Origin: Sarcophilus harrisii
Taxonomy: Eukaryota > Chordata > Mammalia > Dasyuromorphia > Dasyuridae
Direction: 5' to 3'
DNA length: 64,000 bases
Assembly: GCF_902635505.1 (NCBI RefSeq)
Contig: NC_045427.1
Location: 194,988,422-195,052,421 of the forward strand
Shown: in pieces, positions 11,084 through 22,544 of the stretch
Numbering within the stretch: the first letter of the stretch is position 1
Layout of the letters: each line of letters starts with the position of its first letter
Made by a program: the position numbers and the translations under genes
Notes under the pieces: model-generated
Database searches by the model: none
Seen by the model: the letters and a program-made list of their open reading frames with translations, nothing else
What the model was told of the DNA's origin: nothing

Positions 11084-13705
11084 ATTTTTGCTACTGAACA
11101 AAAAATAGGAAGAAATTTCTCATTTTCATCTTATACAAGTTAACATTTGTGTTCCAGTTTCACTATTGGTTCCAAAATTCAAGCCAGAAAACCAGTATCT
11201 TGAGTTGTATTGTATTATAATCAACCTTCTCCAATGCCATTGTTCTGGTTTCAAACCTTGGACACAATTTTTTTATGTAAATGATTTTTAAGAAAGTTTT
11301 GTTTTCTTCATGAAAGTCATTAATATACTTTCTGAAACATACATTTTTTACATTTTTATTTTTAAAGGTGAACTGAAAAAAAAAATAATTTTAATATCTC
11401 TGAACCCAAACCAGCAGAATTCAGTCTACCAGCTTAACATAAAGATATTTATTTTGAAAAATGAGATTTAGAAACAAATTTCTCTTGACTTTTTGGGAAT
11501 TGTAACTTTTCATGTGCTTATAAGTAAGGTCATCTTTAATGACAGAAGCATCTCAAATGTCTTAAGGAAGCAGTAAGAGCATTCACTATTGCTCCAAATG
11601 CTTTATAACCCAGCCCTCCTAAACTAAGGTCATTCCAGGCAGAAAGAAGGTCCTGAGTTCACCTTTAAAGGATACTTATTCCTTTGAAATCCACCATATA
11701 CACACATTTAAAAAAAACTTGGAAATTTCTGCATTACCTGTTTGTTTCTAATTTGTGAGGTTAAGAATCTCTGTATCATTATATGCTGCATGTGTGTATA
11801 ACCTGTTTTGGAAGTCCTTTACATAATGTTGATCCTCAACAATTGTATTCACAAGACTACTGATGGTTACTTCAAATTCATGGCAATATTATCAGTTAAT
11901 TCAACTCTAGGAGGTTATAAAAACTGCATTTCCTGAATTTGGTTTTAAACTAAGGATGATGGATTGCAAAGCAGTTCTTAAAACCAGTTATATGCTTTAG
12001 ATGTTTTAGAATTTGCCTTCTTGAACTTATTTAATCACCCAGTAACACCTGTACACACAAGTAGAGTTTTGTGGTGGACCATACTATATTTATCCTGAGT
12101 CACAGGGGCATTTACTGAAAAACTCACTATTACATCTTAATTACTGTTTCCTGTTAAGTGTACCACTGCCTTTCCTTCCAAACACAACAAAGCGCTTGTT
12201 TCCTAACTCAGCTATGAGTATATGTGTATTTATATAATAAATATACCAGTAAAACAGTAGTTAACAATGTCTTAAAAATAATTCTGTTCATTTGTCTGTG
12301 AACAAATGCCTAGCAAATATCCATAGATCTCAGTGGATGGATGTAGCACTATATAACATTGCAATTCTCACATCCATTTGAATATTGAATCTATTATACC
12401 TTTCTTGAACTTAATGCTACCAAAAAATTAGGTGATAAAGATGAGCATATATTGAGAAAAGCCTAATTAAAACTTAATTACATGACCTTGACTATCTATT
12501 ATTAGTATATATGAATTCCATAATATTAATACCTGAATTTTGAAGCTTCCAGGTAAATTCAGAAGAGAGTGGCCAATTGTTAATTGTTAATAATCAAGTA
12601 AATATAGACTTGGGAGCTTCAAACTAATGCTAGGACAAAGTTTTTAATGATTTAATTTTTTTTGAAAATGGTACACTTGATTGTGATAGCCTGTCTTTAT
12701 CATGTGAAAAGCTTGCGTGTATACCTTCTTAATGTATTAACTCATTTCAGAAGCCACTGAGAAAGTGAAAAAGGAAAAAAAATGGAATGTATTAATTGTT
12801 TTGTTGAATTTTGAAGTAGATTTCTTTGTACTTTTCAAAATTCCCAGTAAAAAAAAGTTTAAATCTATAATTCTAGACTTAGTTTAGCACTACAATTATG
12901 TTTATTAATTGATGGTTTCCATTTTGCTTTTGGAAACATTTTAATTCCCTGATAAGATACAAGTAAATAGCTCTGTTTTGCACAGTTCACTTCTCCTGTC
13001 TATTTTAACACAGATTCTCCTAGCATATGAAACTTGCAGTCGGCCTTTGGATGATTTGGTGTCAGTTGTGAAGTAAAATCAAATTTACTTCTGTCTTTGG
13101 ATCCTGATCCCAGACACTACTCAGGTTCAGTGGTAGATGTCTGGGATACATCTTGGCATTTTTTTAAAGTTCCAATTCGGTGGTGCTATTGTGCAGGTAA
13201 CTAATATTATTCTTCTTGCCAGAACAGAAATACATTTTCCCACTAACATCCTTTGAGATACCTGCTCCTTTTTGCAGCAAAAAAGGCAGGCAGAAATAAA
13301 TCTAAATGCATTGTAGATATCTATTTATATTTAAGGTTTACTTTTCATAAATTTTAGCTGCAAGATTCTGACATTTTGCATTTGCCATTCTTCAAAGCAA
13401 ACTTCAAGGGATGATGATTGAAATTTTATGCACAGTCATTTGGTTGCTGTGTTAACTATTTCAAAAAAGTGGATGACACTAAATCTGCAGCGTAGAATGC
13501 TATTTGAGATGTATAATATTCAATTCATTCATTTGATTATTTTGGTGTAGTTGCAGAGCAACTGTATATATTGTATAACCTAAATCAATTCTTATTTTCA
13601 ATGTCCCGAATGCAGTGATTTATAATTAGAGCATGTTTCAGAAGTTTACTCTTGTTAACCAGTCATTTGGCTGGAAAAAAATAAAATACTTTTAAACTGA
13701 CTTAT
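11084..13705 (+). other. ASAP2: ASAP2 3' untranslated region
   Basis: About 2.6 kb of AT-rich sequence follows the stop with no recognisable transposon, unlike the dense repeats on either side. That is typical of a conserved long 3'UTR. Internal AATAAA-type hexamers (for example near 12236) could allow shorter isoforms. The end is inferred from the polyadenylation signal at 13680. Confidence 0.75.
13680..13685 (+). promoter_or_regulatory. ASAP2: ASAP2 distal polyadenylation signal
   Basis: AATAAA, followed after about 30 bases by a GT-rich element ('gtgatcctgtgtgt'), as expected around a cleavage site near 13700-13710. A decayed L1 begins about 130 bp further on. Confidence 0.65.
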
Positions 13706-13828
13706 TTTTCTTAAATGTGATCCTGTGTGTAACCTTTATTATTGGGTATGTTGAAAAGAGAGATTATTATTTTGCAATGCTATCAACAGTCACCTTTGGT
13801 AAGGGGCCTAAACTGGATAAAATTAAAA

Positions 13829-14640
13829 GTCCTTTTTTTTTTTTTTTTTAATTATCTTATTTTCAAAATATGTGAAATGGTAATTTTCAACATTCATCCT
13901 TGCAAAACCTTGTGTTCCAGATTTTTCTCCCTCTCCCTCACCCCTCCCCTAGCAGCAAGTAATCCAATATATGTTAAAACGTACAATTTTTCTATTCATA
14001 TTTCTATAAATATCATTCTGCACAAGAAAAATTAGGGGAAAAAAACAAACAAACAACAAAAAAGGTGAAAATGCTATGTTGTGAACCACACTCAGTGTCC
14101 TCTATCTGGATGTATATGCCCTCTTCATTACTGAACAATTGGAACTGGTTTGAATCATCATCTTGTTGCCATGTACAATGATCTCCTGGTCCTGCTCGTT
14201 TCACTCACCATCAGTTCATGTAAGTCTCTCCAATCTTCTCTGAAATGATCCTTATATTTCTTATAGAACAATAATATTCCGTAACATTCATATACCACAA
14301 TTTATTCAGCCATTCTCCAACTGATGGGCATCCATTCAATTTCCAGTTTCTAGCCACTACAAAGAGGACTGCCACAACCATTTTTGTGCATATGGTTCCC
14401 TTTCCCTTCTGTAAGATCTCTTTGGGGTATAAGCCCAGTAGAAACTGGTCAAAGGGTTTGCACAGTTTGATGGACCTTTGGGCTATAAAATTGCTCTCCA
14501 GAATGGTTGGATCAACTCACAACTCTACCAATATCCTCTTCAACACTTATTATCTTTTCCTATCATCTTAGCCTACCTCAGAGTTGTTTTAATTTGCATT
14601 TCTCTGATCCATAGTGATTTAGAGCATAAAATTAAAAGTC
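13829..14640 (-). mobile_element. LINE-1 3' end
   Basis: Begins on the plus strand with a T run (the reverse of the poly-A tail), then the L1 3'UTR in reverse and decayed ORF2 C-terminal sequence ('ctgatgggcatccattcaat', 'ccagaatggttgg'). It separates the ASAP2 3' end from duplication copy A. Confidence 0.85.
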
Positions 14641-14897
14641 TTAAAAGGAGTCCTTATTCACAGAGACATAAGGTTTGCCTGCCTCCTGTGGCAGTCTGAG
14701 CAAGCCAAGAATCCAGGAGAGCCCCAACATCTAGGCTTTGCCTTCCTCAGCGGCCCATGGGCCGGGCCACAAGGCCAAAAGAAAAGGACCCAAATCTTGA
14801 TTAAACTAATATTTTACATTCTCCCCCTTTCATCCTATCACTTTAATAGTAGATGACTCCAGGATACAACTTCGACAAGATAAGCTAGGTTACAATG

Positions 14898-14903
14898 TTT
14901 ATT
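14898..14903 (-). promoter_or_regulatory. Relic ITGB1BP1 polyadenylation signal (copy A)
   Basis: TTTATT on the plus strand (AATAAA on minus) at the position matching the presumed signal of the working gene at 42206-42211. Confidence 0.5.
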
Positions 14904-15216
14904 ATACATCAAAATGTTTTTACACAGAATACTTTCTGGTCCTAAGATGAGTACGCTAGAGGGTAAAATTCAGCATAAAAGTTCATTTCTGTGACAGCCA
15001 TAACACTCGATTGGATTTTAGAAATGCTTTGGAGAGCTTAGAAAATTTTACATTTGCAGTGTTGAAATGATTAGTACTTTAAAAATGCATTTTCTTTTTT
15101 TATGAACAGAAATGAGGATTCTTTATTCTTTGGGAGAGATAAAAGTTCACTTCCTGTTTTATCTAAATGCTGGGCTCTTTCAAATGAAATTATTTATCTT
15201 CCATTCCAGCAGGAAC

Positions 15217-15316
15217 TCATGATTTCTCAGATGTTAATACAGTAGCAGGAACTCATGATTTCTACAGAATCAAAAGCTGTGGCTAAAACTTTGCAAATAA
15301 TAGCTTGTGCTTGTTC
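15217..15316 (-). pseudogene. ITGB1BP1 exon 7 relic (copy A)
   Basis: Matches the last coding exon of ITGB1BP1 at 42543-42614 but is 28 bases longer. A 25-base insertion partly duplicates the local sequence 'gcaggaactcatgatttct' and changes the C-terminus, and there is an extra codon (Ile) in the AQAI segment. The acceptor AG survives. The normal end ...TSEK-Ser-stop is no longer encoded in frame. Confidence 0.88.
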
Positions 15317-15586
15317 CTGTGTTATGTAAAATAAAAAGACAAAATTATGTTATTAAAAGCATTCATTAGTTTAAAATATATACTGAGGATTATGATCTAA
15401 TACAATAAATTTCCCAAAGGATCTCAGACATGGATAGTTAACCCGGTCTCCAGAATTGTGCTCTCACCCCAGGCCTTGAAAACCTACCAAAAAGTTTTAG
15501 TTTTGCTTCTTGGTATGGACTAGCTAGTAAAAAATTGGAGATAGGAGTGAAGCATAAGGAGGAGGTGAAATCAGCCAAAACCTTAC

Positions 15587-15734
15587 CAGGCTGTTACACT
15601 GGTACACCCACAGACTATACTCTTCAGTTTGTGTCTGTGGAATTGAACGCCAGTAAGCTTTTTCCTGCTCCTAGACCATCATCATAACACACCATCCGGA
15701 TGATTAAATACAGAGCATTTCTGTGTAAAACGTC
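15587..15734 (-). pseudogene. ITGB1BP1 exon 6 relic (copy A)
   Basis: Matches the exon at 42897-43046 with about seven substitutions by hand count and a 2-base deletion (148 versus 150 bases). The deletion follows the T-D-T-N codons and gives an immediate TGA. Both splice sites persist (CAG acceptor, GTAAGG donor). About 500 bp of intron just upstream (15752-16255) is present here but missing from copy B, a difference flanked by similar 'gaggggaaa / agaggaaaa' sequence. Confidence 0.9.
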
Positions 15735-16861
15735 CTGCAAAAGTGAGGGGAAACTTCACACATCCAGCTTCATCCTGAAAGACTTGTATTTAAAGGCAGA
15801 AGGCAGAGAAGGCACTGGAAAGCATAGAGAACATAGAGACAGGCTATGGAGAGGACAAAATTTTGAAGATCAAAGATCCAATCTTCTCTTTCAAACTCAT
15901 ATTACCGAAGGGTTTTTATTAGGGGGGAGGAGGTGAAGACAGTGGGAGGAATGGCTCCTCAGGTAGTTAAGAAGGAATGAGTAGAGAATGCACTAAACAA
16001 ATGCTTACATTTCTGAAAGTCAACTATTAATCTCAGGACTCCATGTTGTTTTTTCTTCCACCCTGTTCTTTATTCAAAATATCCTTCCTTGATCCCTCCT
16101 TTTCTATATGCATTGCGTCCTCCAGTAAAACATTAATTTCTTGAGGTCAGGAATGTTGCATTTTATTATTTGTATTTTTATTAGTATAATGTCTGATCTG
16201 TAGAAAACAATGCTCATTCACTTATTTATCATTATCATTAAAAAAAAAGCAAGAGGAAAATTCAGAATGATCAAGGCTGTTATAAAAGTTAGTTCTCAGG
16301 ATACATGAAACTGTTTCTCACAGAATTGCTCAATATAATACATTTTGGCAAAGGGAAATGTAATGCTTTTAAAAGCCTTAAAAAACCACCCCTACTGGTC
16401 AGTTTTTGTAGTCCACTTTAAACATATCAATAGATCACATCCCTAATTATGAGCTCTGGGAAAATCAATCTAACTTTATTTCCCGATGTACATTGATAAT
16501 AAAAATAAAATAATCATCCTAAAAGGTTCCTTCCCTATTAAAAGCACAGTCTTCTTTCTCATCTTGGTGAAAATACTCCAAGGATCCCTGTAAGTACAGT
16601 TGCTGATATGACTAGTCCCCTCTACCTAGAGAATGGCCCCTATTAACTAACTCCTTCAAGAAGGAATGTTCTTGTCTAGTTTTAACAAATCTCCCTCAGC
16701 CCTACCGGAGCACTTTCCTTTGCACCTCTTTAATGCACTTCTAACACACAGCAATGGATATTTGTACATTTTTGTTCCTCTCCCTAAAGTGTAAGCCCCC
16801 AAAGGGCAGGAACCTTGCATTATCTACACCAATAAAATCAATATTTTCAAGGAGAGTGTTC

Positions 16862-17310
16862 TTTTTTTATTTTTATTATGATATTTTTTATTATAGCTTT
16901 TTGTTTAAAAGATATATTCATAGGTAATTTTTCAGCATTGACAACTGCAAATCCTTTTGTTCCAACTTTTTCCTTCCTTCCCCCAGATGGCAAGTTAACC
17001 AGTACATGTTAAATATGTTAAAGTATAAATTAAATACAATATATGTATATATGTCCTAACAGTTATTTTGCTGTACAAAAAGAGTCAGATTTTGAAATAG
17101 TGTACAATTAGCCTGTGAAGGAAATCAAAAATGCAGGCGAACAAAAATATAGGGATTGGGAATTCTATGTAGTGGTTCATAGTCATTTCCCAGAGTTCTT
17201 TCCCTGGTGTAGCTGGTTCAGTTCATTACTGGAGAGCTTTCAACAAGAAACAAAACTCATAGTCCTTAACACACTTATCATTGTTCCATTTGTTTCTAGC
17301 AATTGAAAAA
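16862..17310 (-). mobile_element. LINE-1 3' end, short
   Basis: Reverse-oriented L1 3'UTR: T-rich start, 'gataatttttcagcattg'-like end block, 'agatggcaagttaaccagta', and the ORF2/3'UTR boundary. It is absent from copy B at the equivalent place (about 43670), so it inserted after the duplication or was lost from B. Confidence 0.75.
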
Positions 17311-17571
17311 CTGACAAATCTACAACAAGTTTGTTAATGTTTTATATTTTATTCATTATAATAGCATTTAGAATTTTTTAAAACCCATTAATGCTATACA
17401 GAAACATATCTGTACACAGAAGGTATGTACTAAGGAGTTAGATAAGGTAGCTGATTGACATGTGGACACAGATCCCTTGTAATGGCCCCATGGCCCTTAA
17501 AGGGGGACATGACCTACATAATGGGGTACCCAGATCCAGAGAAATATCCTACTTCCAGGCAGAGCACTCTC

Positions 17572-18200
17572 TGTAATGGGCTGAAGCTCAAGTTGATGCA
17601 CTGAGGTCCCAAGCACGTGAGGCTAAATAGTAATTGGGCCATACTCTTAATATATATGCTTGGAGAAAGAATGACCCCACCCACTCTTTGTGCAAGTCCT
17701 GATGTGTTGTATAGGAAATGACGATTTTGGTTGGTGGAGGCAGAGGGGTAGAGAGAGACTGCTGGCTAGTTTCTGGTCTGGCCGGCTTCTTGACTCAGCT
17801 GTACACATTGCAATCGTGAACCCCCTTCACCTCTGATCCTTCTTCACCTGTAGAGATACAAGCAAACCCTCTCCCCCAAGCAATTAGCCTATCTGGTCCC
17901 TTCCATTCACCACTTTCTGGGTCTCTCCACATCACCTGGCGATTATCTAAAGATAGTGGAGCCACTCACACTGGACACTGACCTTCCGGTGGGTTATAAA
18001 ACCTGTCTGCCGGAGCCAGTGCATCCTTGTCAAAAATCAAGAAGTTAATAGTATAAAGGGCTAGATTTAAAAGTTCTCTAGGGTTACCTGTGGTGCCATT
18101 CTTTCTCCAGGCATATATATTAATAGAGTAAGGTCCAATTACTATTTAGCCTCACATGCTTGGGACCTCAGTGCATCAACTCAAGCTTCAGCCCATTACA
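17572..18200. mobile_element. Retroviral pol fossil bounded by inverted repeats
   Basis: A 629-bp block with terminal arms of about 110 bp in inverted orientation (17572-17683 and about 18090-18200), starting TGTAATGGGCTGAAG and ending in its complement. Between the arms, read on the minus strand, lies a stretch resembling the C-terminal end of a betaretrovirus-like (class II) integrase, with a recognisable EWKGPDRLIAWGRG segment. No complete viral gene is present and the piece is not functional. It is missing from copy B at the matching position (about 44012), so it probably inserted into copy A after the duplication and is moderately young. Whether the arms are LTR ends or the termini of another element is not decided. 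Confidence 0.6.
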
Positions 18201-18328
18201 ACTATCCAGTGTAGATGTTTAACAAATGTTTGTTGAATGAATGATGAAACATAAAACACAAGGTTTCTGATAATTTGATAAGATTAAATCACCAATGATC
18301 TTTTTTCCTTTTAAATTATATTCAAAAC

Positions 18329-18421
18329 ATATTAATTATATGTTGATACTTTAATGCCACATTTAGAAACTCCCATGATGACCTACTCCTCCAAAGGAAT
18401 GAATATTAACTTTTCATTTCT
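18329..18421 (-). pseudogene. ITGB1BP1 exon 5 relic (copy A)
   Basis: The same 93-base length as the working exon 44171-44263 but about 18 substitutions by hand count (about 81% identity). It contains an in-frame TAG where the working exon encodes the EEEF segment. The GT of the donor remains but its consensus has decayed (GTTTTG instead of GTGAGT). Confidence 0.88.
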
Positions 18422-20276
18422 CTTTGAAGCCCAAATGAAAAAAGAAAAATAGTTACCATTGAAGTTCTAGATGAGAAATCTAGTCAGAGCCTCTAAACTT
18501 CACTCCTCCTGTCCAGTGTTTATGTGACTATCATAAAATAGTCTTATCATCCAAATCCCAGAGAATTCGGGTTATAAGTAGACTTAGAAGAGATTCCCTA
18601 TGAAGTAAAAAATCTTATTCATTTCACAATTAAATATTGTTATTATTCTTTTATACTAATTATAACCAGTATATAATTATAGCTAATTATATACTAATTA
18701 TTCTTTTTATACTAATATTTTATATTGGGTAATTATTATATTATAATTATAACTCCTGGAATCTTTTAATGGTTTATTAATTTTTTGGTTGAGTGGATAA
18801 AAAGCAAAAACAAAAAGCCTTTCTAAAAGCACTCTCAAAGCCTATAATTAGCAAATGAAATAACTATTAAGTATGGTCAAATTTTGCCTCATGTCTACAG
18901 CAAGGTTATATAAATTTCTTTAAATTATGTTCTCCTGCACATCACATATATTTAGTTATGCCAAAGATACTTGCCTGTTCAGGTAGGTTGGTAGATTGTT
19001 CACATGAAAAAAAAGGTGATTTTTTTTTTATTATACTTTTTCAAACAAATATTCGCCAATTCTTTGTTTTAATTTGCCAGAAGCAAAAAATAAATTTTAT
19101 CTTAATTTGTTCATCTTTTCCCCAGACTTATCTGTTAAATTGGGGCAGTGTTCAGTTGTCTTTTCTATAATAATTGGGCATAAATTTCTGAGGCAGTTTC
19201 TATAATGATTGATAGCACTCAGCTATATGTTAAATAAAATAACTATTTCCATAAACCAGGGCTGAACAACTTGGCAATCAATGTTATAAAAAAATTATCT
19301 AAATAGTTATATACTCAGACTTCATTTTTTAGTTTGAAATTTCCATGGTACCTAGATGTCTCCAGGAAATTGCTAAAGTTCTCACAAAAGAAAATTTGAT
19401 CACAGCAGATGTTTGTCTTTTGTACTTTATATAATACAGTAACTTTAAAAAATCAGACTAAAGAAAAAAATCTTTTTAAAGGTTCTAGATTACTAGGAAC
19501 AGGAAAATTAGGAGAAAAATTCACATTTATATGAACAATTTAGAATGTGTACTTTTTAAAATAATGAAAAATTCTATTATGTAATTTGGCTTACTGCTAT
19601 AAATACAAACCATTTCTTAGAGTCATTGATGTAGCGGCATTATTAGTGTTTTACACTTTGTTTTGGAAAAATGATTATTTTTGGTCAGATTAAATGATAT
19701 TTCTACTACTATACTAGGTCCAAACTAATTTTAATCCCACAAAATTAACTCTATCATCATAATGTAATACTAATAATTTCATAAGGATGTAAAATACTAA
19801 CAAACCATATAATTTAAAATAGGAAAACCCAAAATTTAAATGATTGGATAACTAGCTTTAAATAAATAGGCCAATACAGAAATGAATGGCTAAGGAAATT
19901 ATTGTAAGAAGTATCTTTCAATTAAAATGAAAAATTGACTATAATCTATAGATTGCTAAGAAACATTTATTTAATACCTTAAATAAATTCCTTAACTTCT
20001 CTTTCCCATTCATTTCCACCAATTGCATTATGGATAAGTTTTGAGAAGTGGGAATTGTGACGAATTATTAAGAGTAATTTTATTTTTAATTATCTTTTTA
20101 AATTAAGGATTTATTTTCTCTTCCTCCTCTTCCCTATCCAATTGAAAAAACAAAAACTCTTATTCTCACATGGACCCTGTCAAAATTTGTTATTTCAACA
20201 AAAAAATTCACTGCCAAGCATGTGCAAGTTAATATTTAATATATATGAACTATTAATAATTTAAAAAAAACAAAAC

Positions 20277-20936
20277 CTGCTGGAACCATGGTTTGAGAAT
20301 TAACCCATGGAAACACTGCCATCTAGTGGACTGACATGCAACTGACCTTACAAGAATACATCCCTTTCCCAAAGCCAAGAATTCATTATCTAAGATTACA
20401 CAAAAGCAAGGAGTTGAGATGTCAAAACCATATGTACTACAAATTCTGTCTCTAACCCAAACATCTTTTTTTTTTTTTTTTTTTTTTTACCTGCGCCACA
20501 TCAATGTAATTTATGAGATCCAGTGGCCCTTCAAGACTTTTCCCATCAGTGAGTTTCAGTTTCTCAATGGCACCAACATATTTAATTCGAAATTCCGCAC
20601 AGGTATCAGAATTACTGTCACTTTGCCCTATTAAGTGAAAATAATAAACATCAGTTAATTTTTAAAATGCATATTAGCAGTAAGAACACTTGCTCTAAAT
20701 TTTCCTTAATTTCAGTCCCCTACCACTAGCTACTTGCTAAATATTCCCACCTACTTATCTTGGGATCATTTCAAATTCAATCCATGCAAAACAGAATTCA
20801 TTATGTTCCCCTCAAACCTGCCCCTCCTCCAAACTTCCTTCTTTTTACTGAGGATACTAGCATCCTGTGCATGATTCTCATCATCCCTCCCCTGCACTAA
20901 TCATAATAACTTCTTTCTCAGTCTCTATCTAGGGTT
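20277..20936. repeat. High-identity tract shared with 48085-48716
   Basis: From 'tggaaccatggtttgagaat' to 'ttctccaattcatcttc' the two copies differ at only a few positions apart from an indel of about 24 bases and the length of the T run. Flanking sequence to the left (20000-20270 against 47460-47830) is clearly less similar. The tract includes exon 4. Confidence 0.8.
20491..20627 (-). pseudogene. ITGB1BP1 exon 4 duplicate, frame intact (copy A)
   Basis: Only about three differences from the 137-base working exon 48258-48394. It still reads [20 protein letters not shown] and on to INYIDVAQ without a stop, with both splice sites kept. It cannot belong to a working gene because exons 2 and 3 are missing from copy A and exons 5-7 are broken. 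The donor is followed by a longer T/A run than in copy B. Its freshness compared with exon 5 points to gene conversion from copy B. Confidence 0.9.
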
Positions 20937-22140
20937 CTCCAATTCATCTTCTGACCCCCACCTCCCTTACTCTGTCCTCCTCAGTTTCCTCTTTTCTTAC
21001 CCTTTTCCCCTCTTACTTCTGCTTTCCTTTCTATCAGCCTTCCCTCTTTCCCCTTTCTCCTTCTACTTTCCTATAGAGTAGGATAAATTTCTATACTCAA
21101 CATAGTGTGTGTTATTTTCTCTTTGAGAAAAATTTGATAAGATTGTTTCAAACAGTGCTCGTTCCCCTCTCTTCTTTCCATCTACTCTGATAGGCCTTTT
21201 TGGCTCTTTTTATGGATATAGTTTACTCTATTTATCGTTCCCTTTCTTCTCCGGCACAACCTTTTCCCCACTACTTTTTCTTTATATCATTACATCAAAG
21301 TCAACTTATATCCATTTTCTTCATCTATGTATAAGCCTTTAAAAAGTTCATTAGTATTTTATGTTCCAAACATATGTAAAGATAGTTTTCAACATTCATT
21401 TTTGTAAGACTTTGTGTTCCAGATTTTTCTCCCTTTCTCCCTTACCTCACTCCTCCCCAAGACAGCAAGCAATCTGATACAAATTAAATACATGTAATTC
21501 TTTTAAACATATTTTCACATTTATTATGTTGTGCAAGAAAAATCATATCAAAAAGAAAAAAACATGAGAAAGAAAAAAAATAAAGGAAACAAATAAATTT
21601 CCCAAATGAATATTGTTGTAAATCTTAAATAAAATATTAGCAAAGAGATTACAACAACTTATCACCAGGAAAATGGTAATTCTATGATCTAGTGGGATTT
21701 AAATATTGATGGAGAGTTAGCTCAATATCGGGAAATTATCAGCATAATTGATCACATAAATAACAAAACTAACCCATCATTTGATTATCTAAAAAATTAC
21801 AGAAAAAGTATTTAACAAAGTATAGCTTCATTCCTAATAAAAACTTAGGAATAAATGGAATTTTCCTAAAATGATAAGTAGGATCTATCTAAAACCATCA
21901 GTAAGCATTACATGGAATGAAGAAAAGTTAGAAGCATTCCTTAGTAAGATCAGGTGAAACAAGAATGCCCATTATCACCACTACTATTAATATTGTACTA
22001 GAAATGTTAGCTTTCATAATAAGAGAAGAAAAAGAAATTGAAAGAATTAGAGTAGGCAATAAGAAAACAAAATTTTATCACCCTTTGCAGATGATATAAT
22101 GGTTTATTTTAAAAATCCTAGAAAATCAACTAAAAAACTA
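20937..22140. mobile_element. Composite of LINE-1 fragments
   Basis: About 20937-21345 is pyrimidine-rich sequence resembling reverse-oriented L1 ORF2. 21346-21590 is a reverse L1 3' end ('ttcaacattcatttttgtaa', 'ccagatttttctcc'). 21591-22140 is plus-strand ORF2 reverse-transcriptase sequence. All are decayed. The block sits where copy B has introns 2-3 and exons 2-3 of ITGB1BP1 (48717-56650), so that segment was lost from copy A here. Confidence 0.65.
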
Positions 22141-22544
22141 CTTGAAAAAAATGTTCTTTATTAATATTCAGCTAAAGAGTAAAATCTAATCATAAAATTA
22201 ATTTTAGAAACAAATCTCTTAAAAATCCCCATGGTCAGTGAACTGAAAGAGCCTTAGCAACCTTAAAATCCTATTTATTTTACTAAATGGTCTTTCACAA
22301 GCTGTTCTGTCTTTAGATTCCTCTAAGCATAAAATGCAGGTTGAAAATAACTAGTGTCTCTCTCTACCTTAGCAAAATACCTCAGAATGAAAGAAATTAT
22401 ATTCATGAAATGTCTGTGATCTCCTTATAAAAATGGTACTAAATAGGCACAGAGCACATAGTAATAATACATTTTTCAAGACCCACCCATGTACCCTTAG
22501 TATGAAGATTACCTGGATTCCTGTGATAGACAAATGCTTTTCTT
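22141..22544. repeat. Segmental duplication copy A, part 2
   Basis: Matches 56675-57130 of copy B ('cagtgaactgaaagagcctt', 'agcaaaatacctcagaatga', 'gcacagagcacatag'). This is ITGB1BP1 intron 1 sequence. It ends at the L1 target-site duplication at 22534-22544. Confidence 0.85.

Larger units (their letters stand above)
14815..20936. repeat. Segmental duplication copy A, part 1
   Basis: Collinear with 42095-48716 in the same orientation, covering the 3'UTR, last exons and introns of ITGB1BP1. Introns match as well as exons, so this is a genomic duplication and not a retrocopy. Similarity varies: roughly 90% or better around the 3'UTR and exon 6, lower around exon 5 and its introns, and about 98% around exon 4. 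Copy A carries a retroviral insert at 17572-18200 and an L1 piece at 16862-17310 that are absent from copy B. Confidence 0.93.

Noticed and set aside
15217-20627. Copy A as a processed ITGB1BP1 pseudogene
   Set aside because: Introns and 3' flank are retained and align with copy B, so it is a genomic duplication.
14815-20936. Copy A as a second working ITGB1BP1 gene
   Set aside because: Exons 2 and 3 are missing, exon 5 has an in-frame stop, exon 6 has a 2-base deletion and exon 7 has a 25-base insertion.
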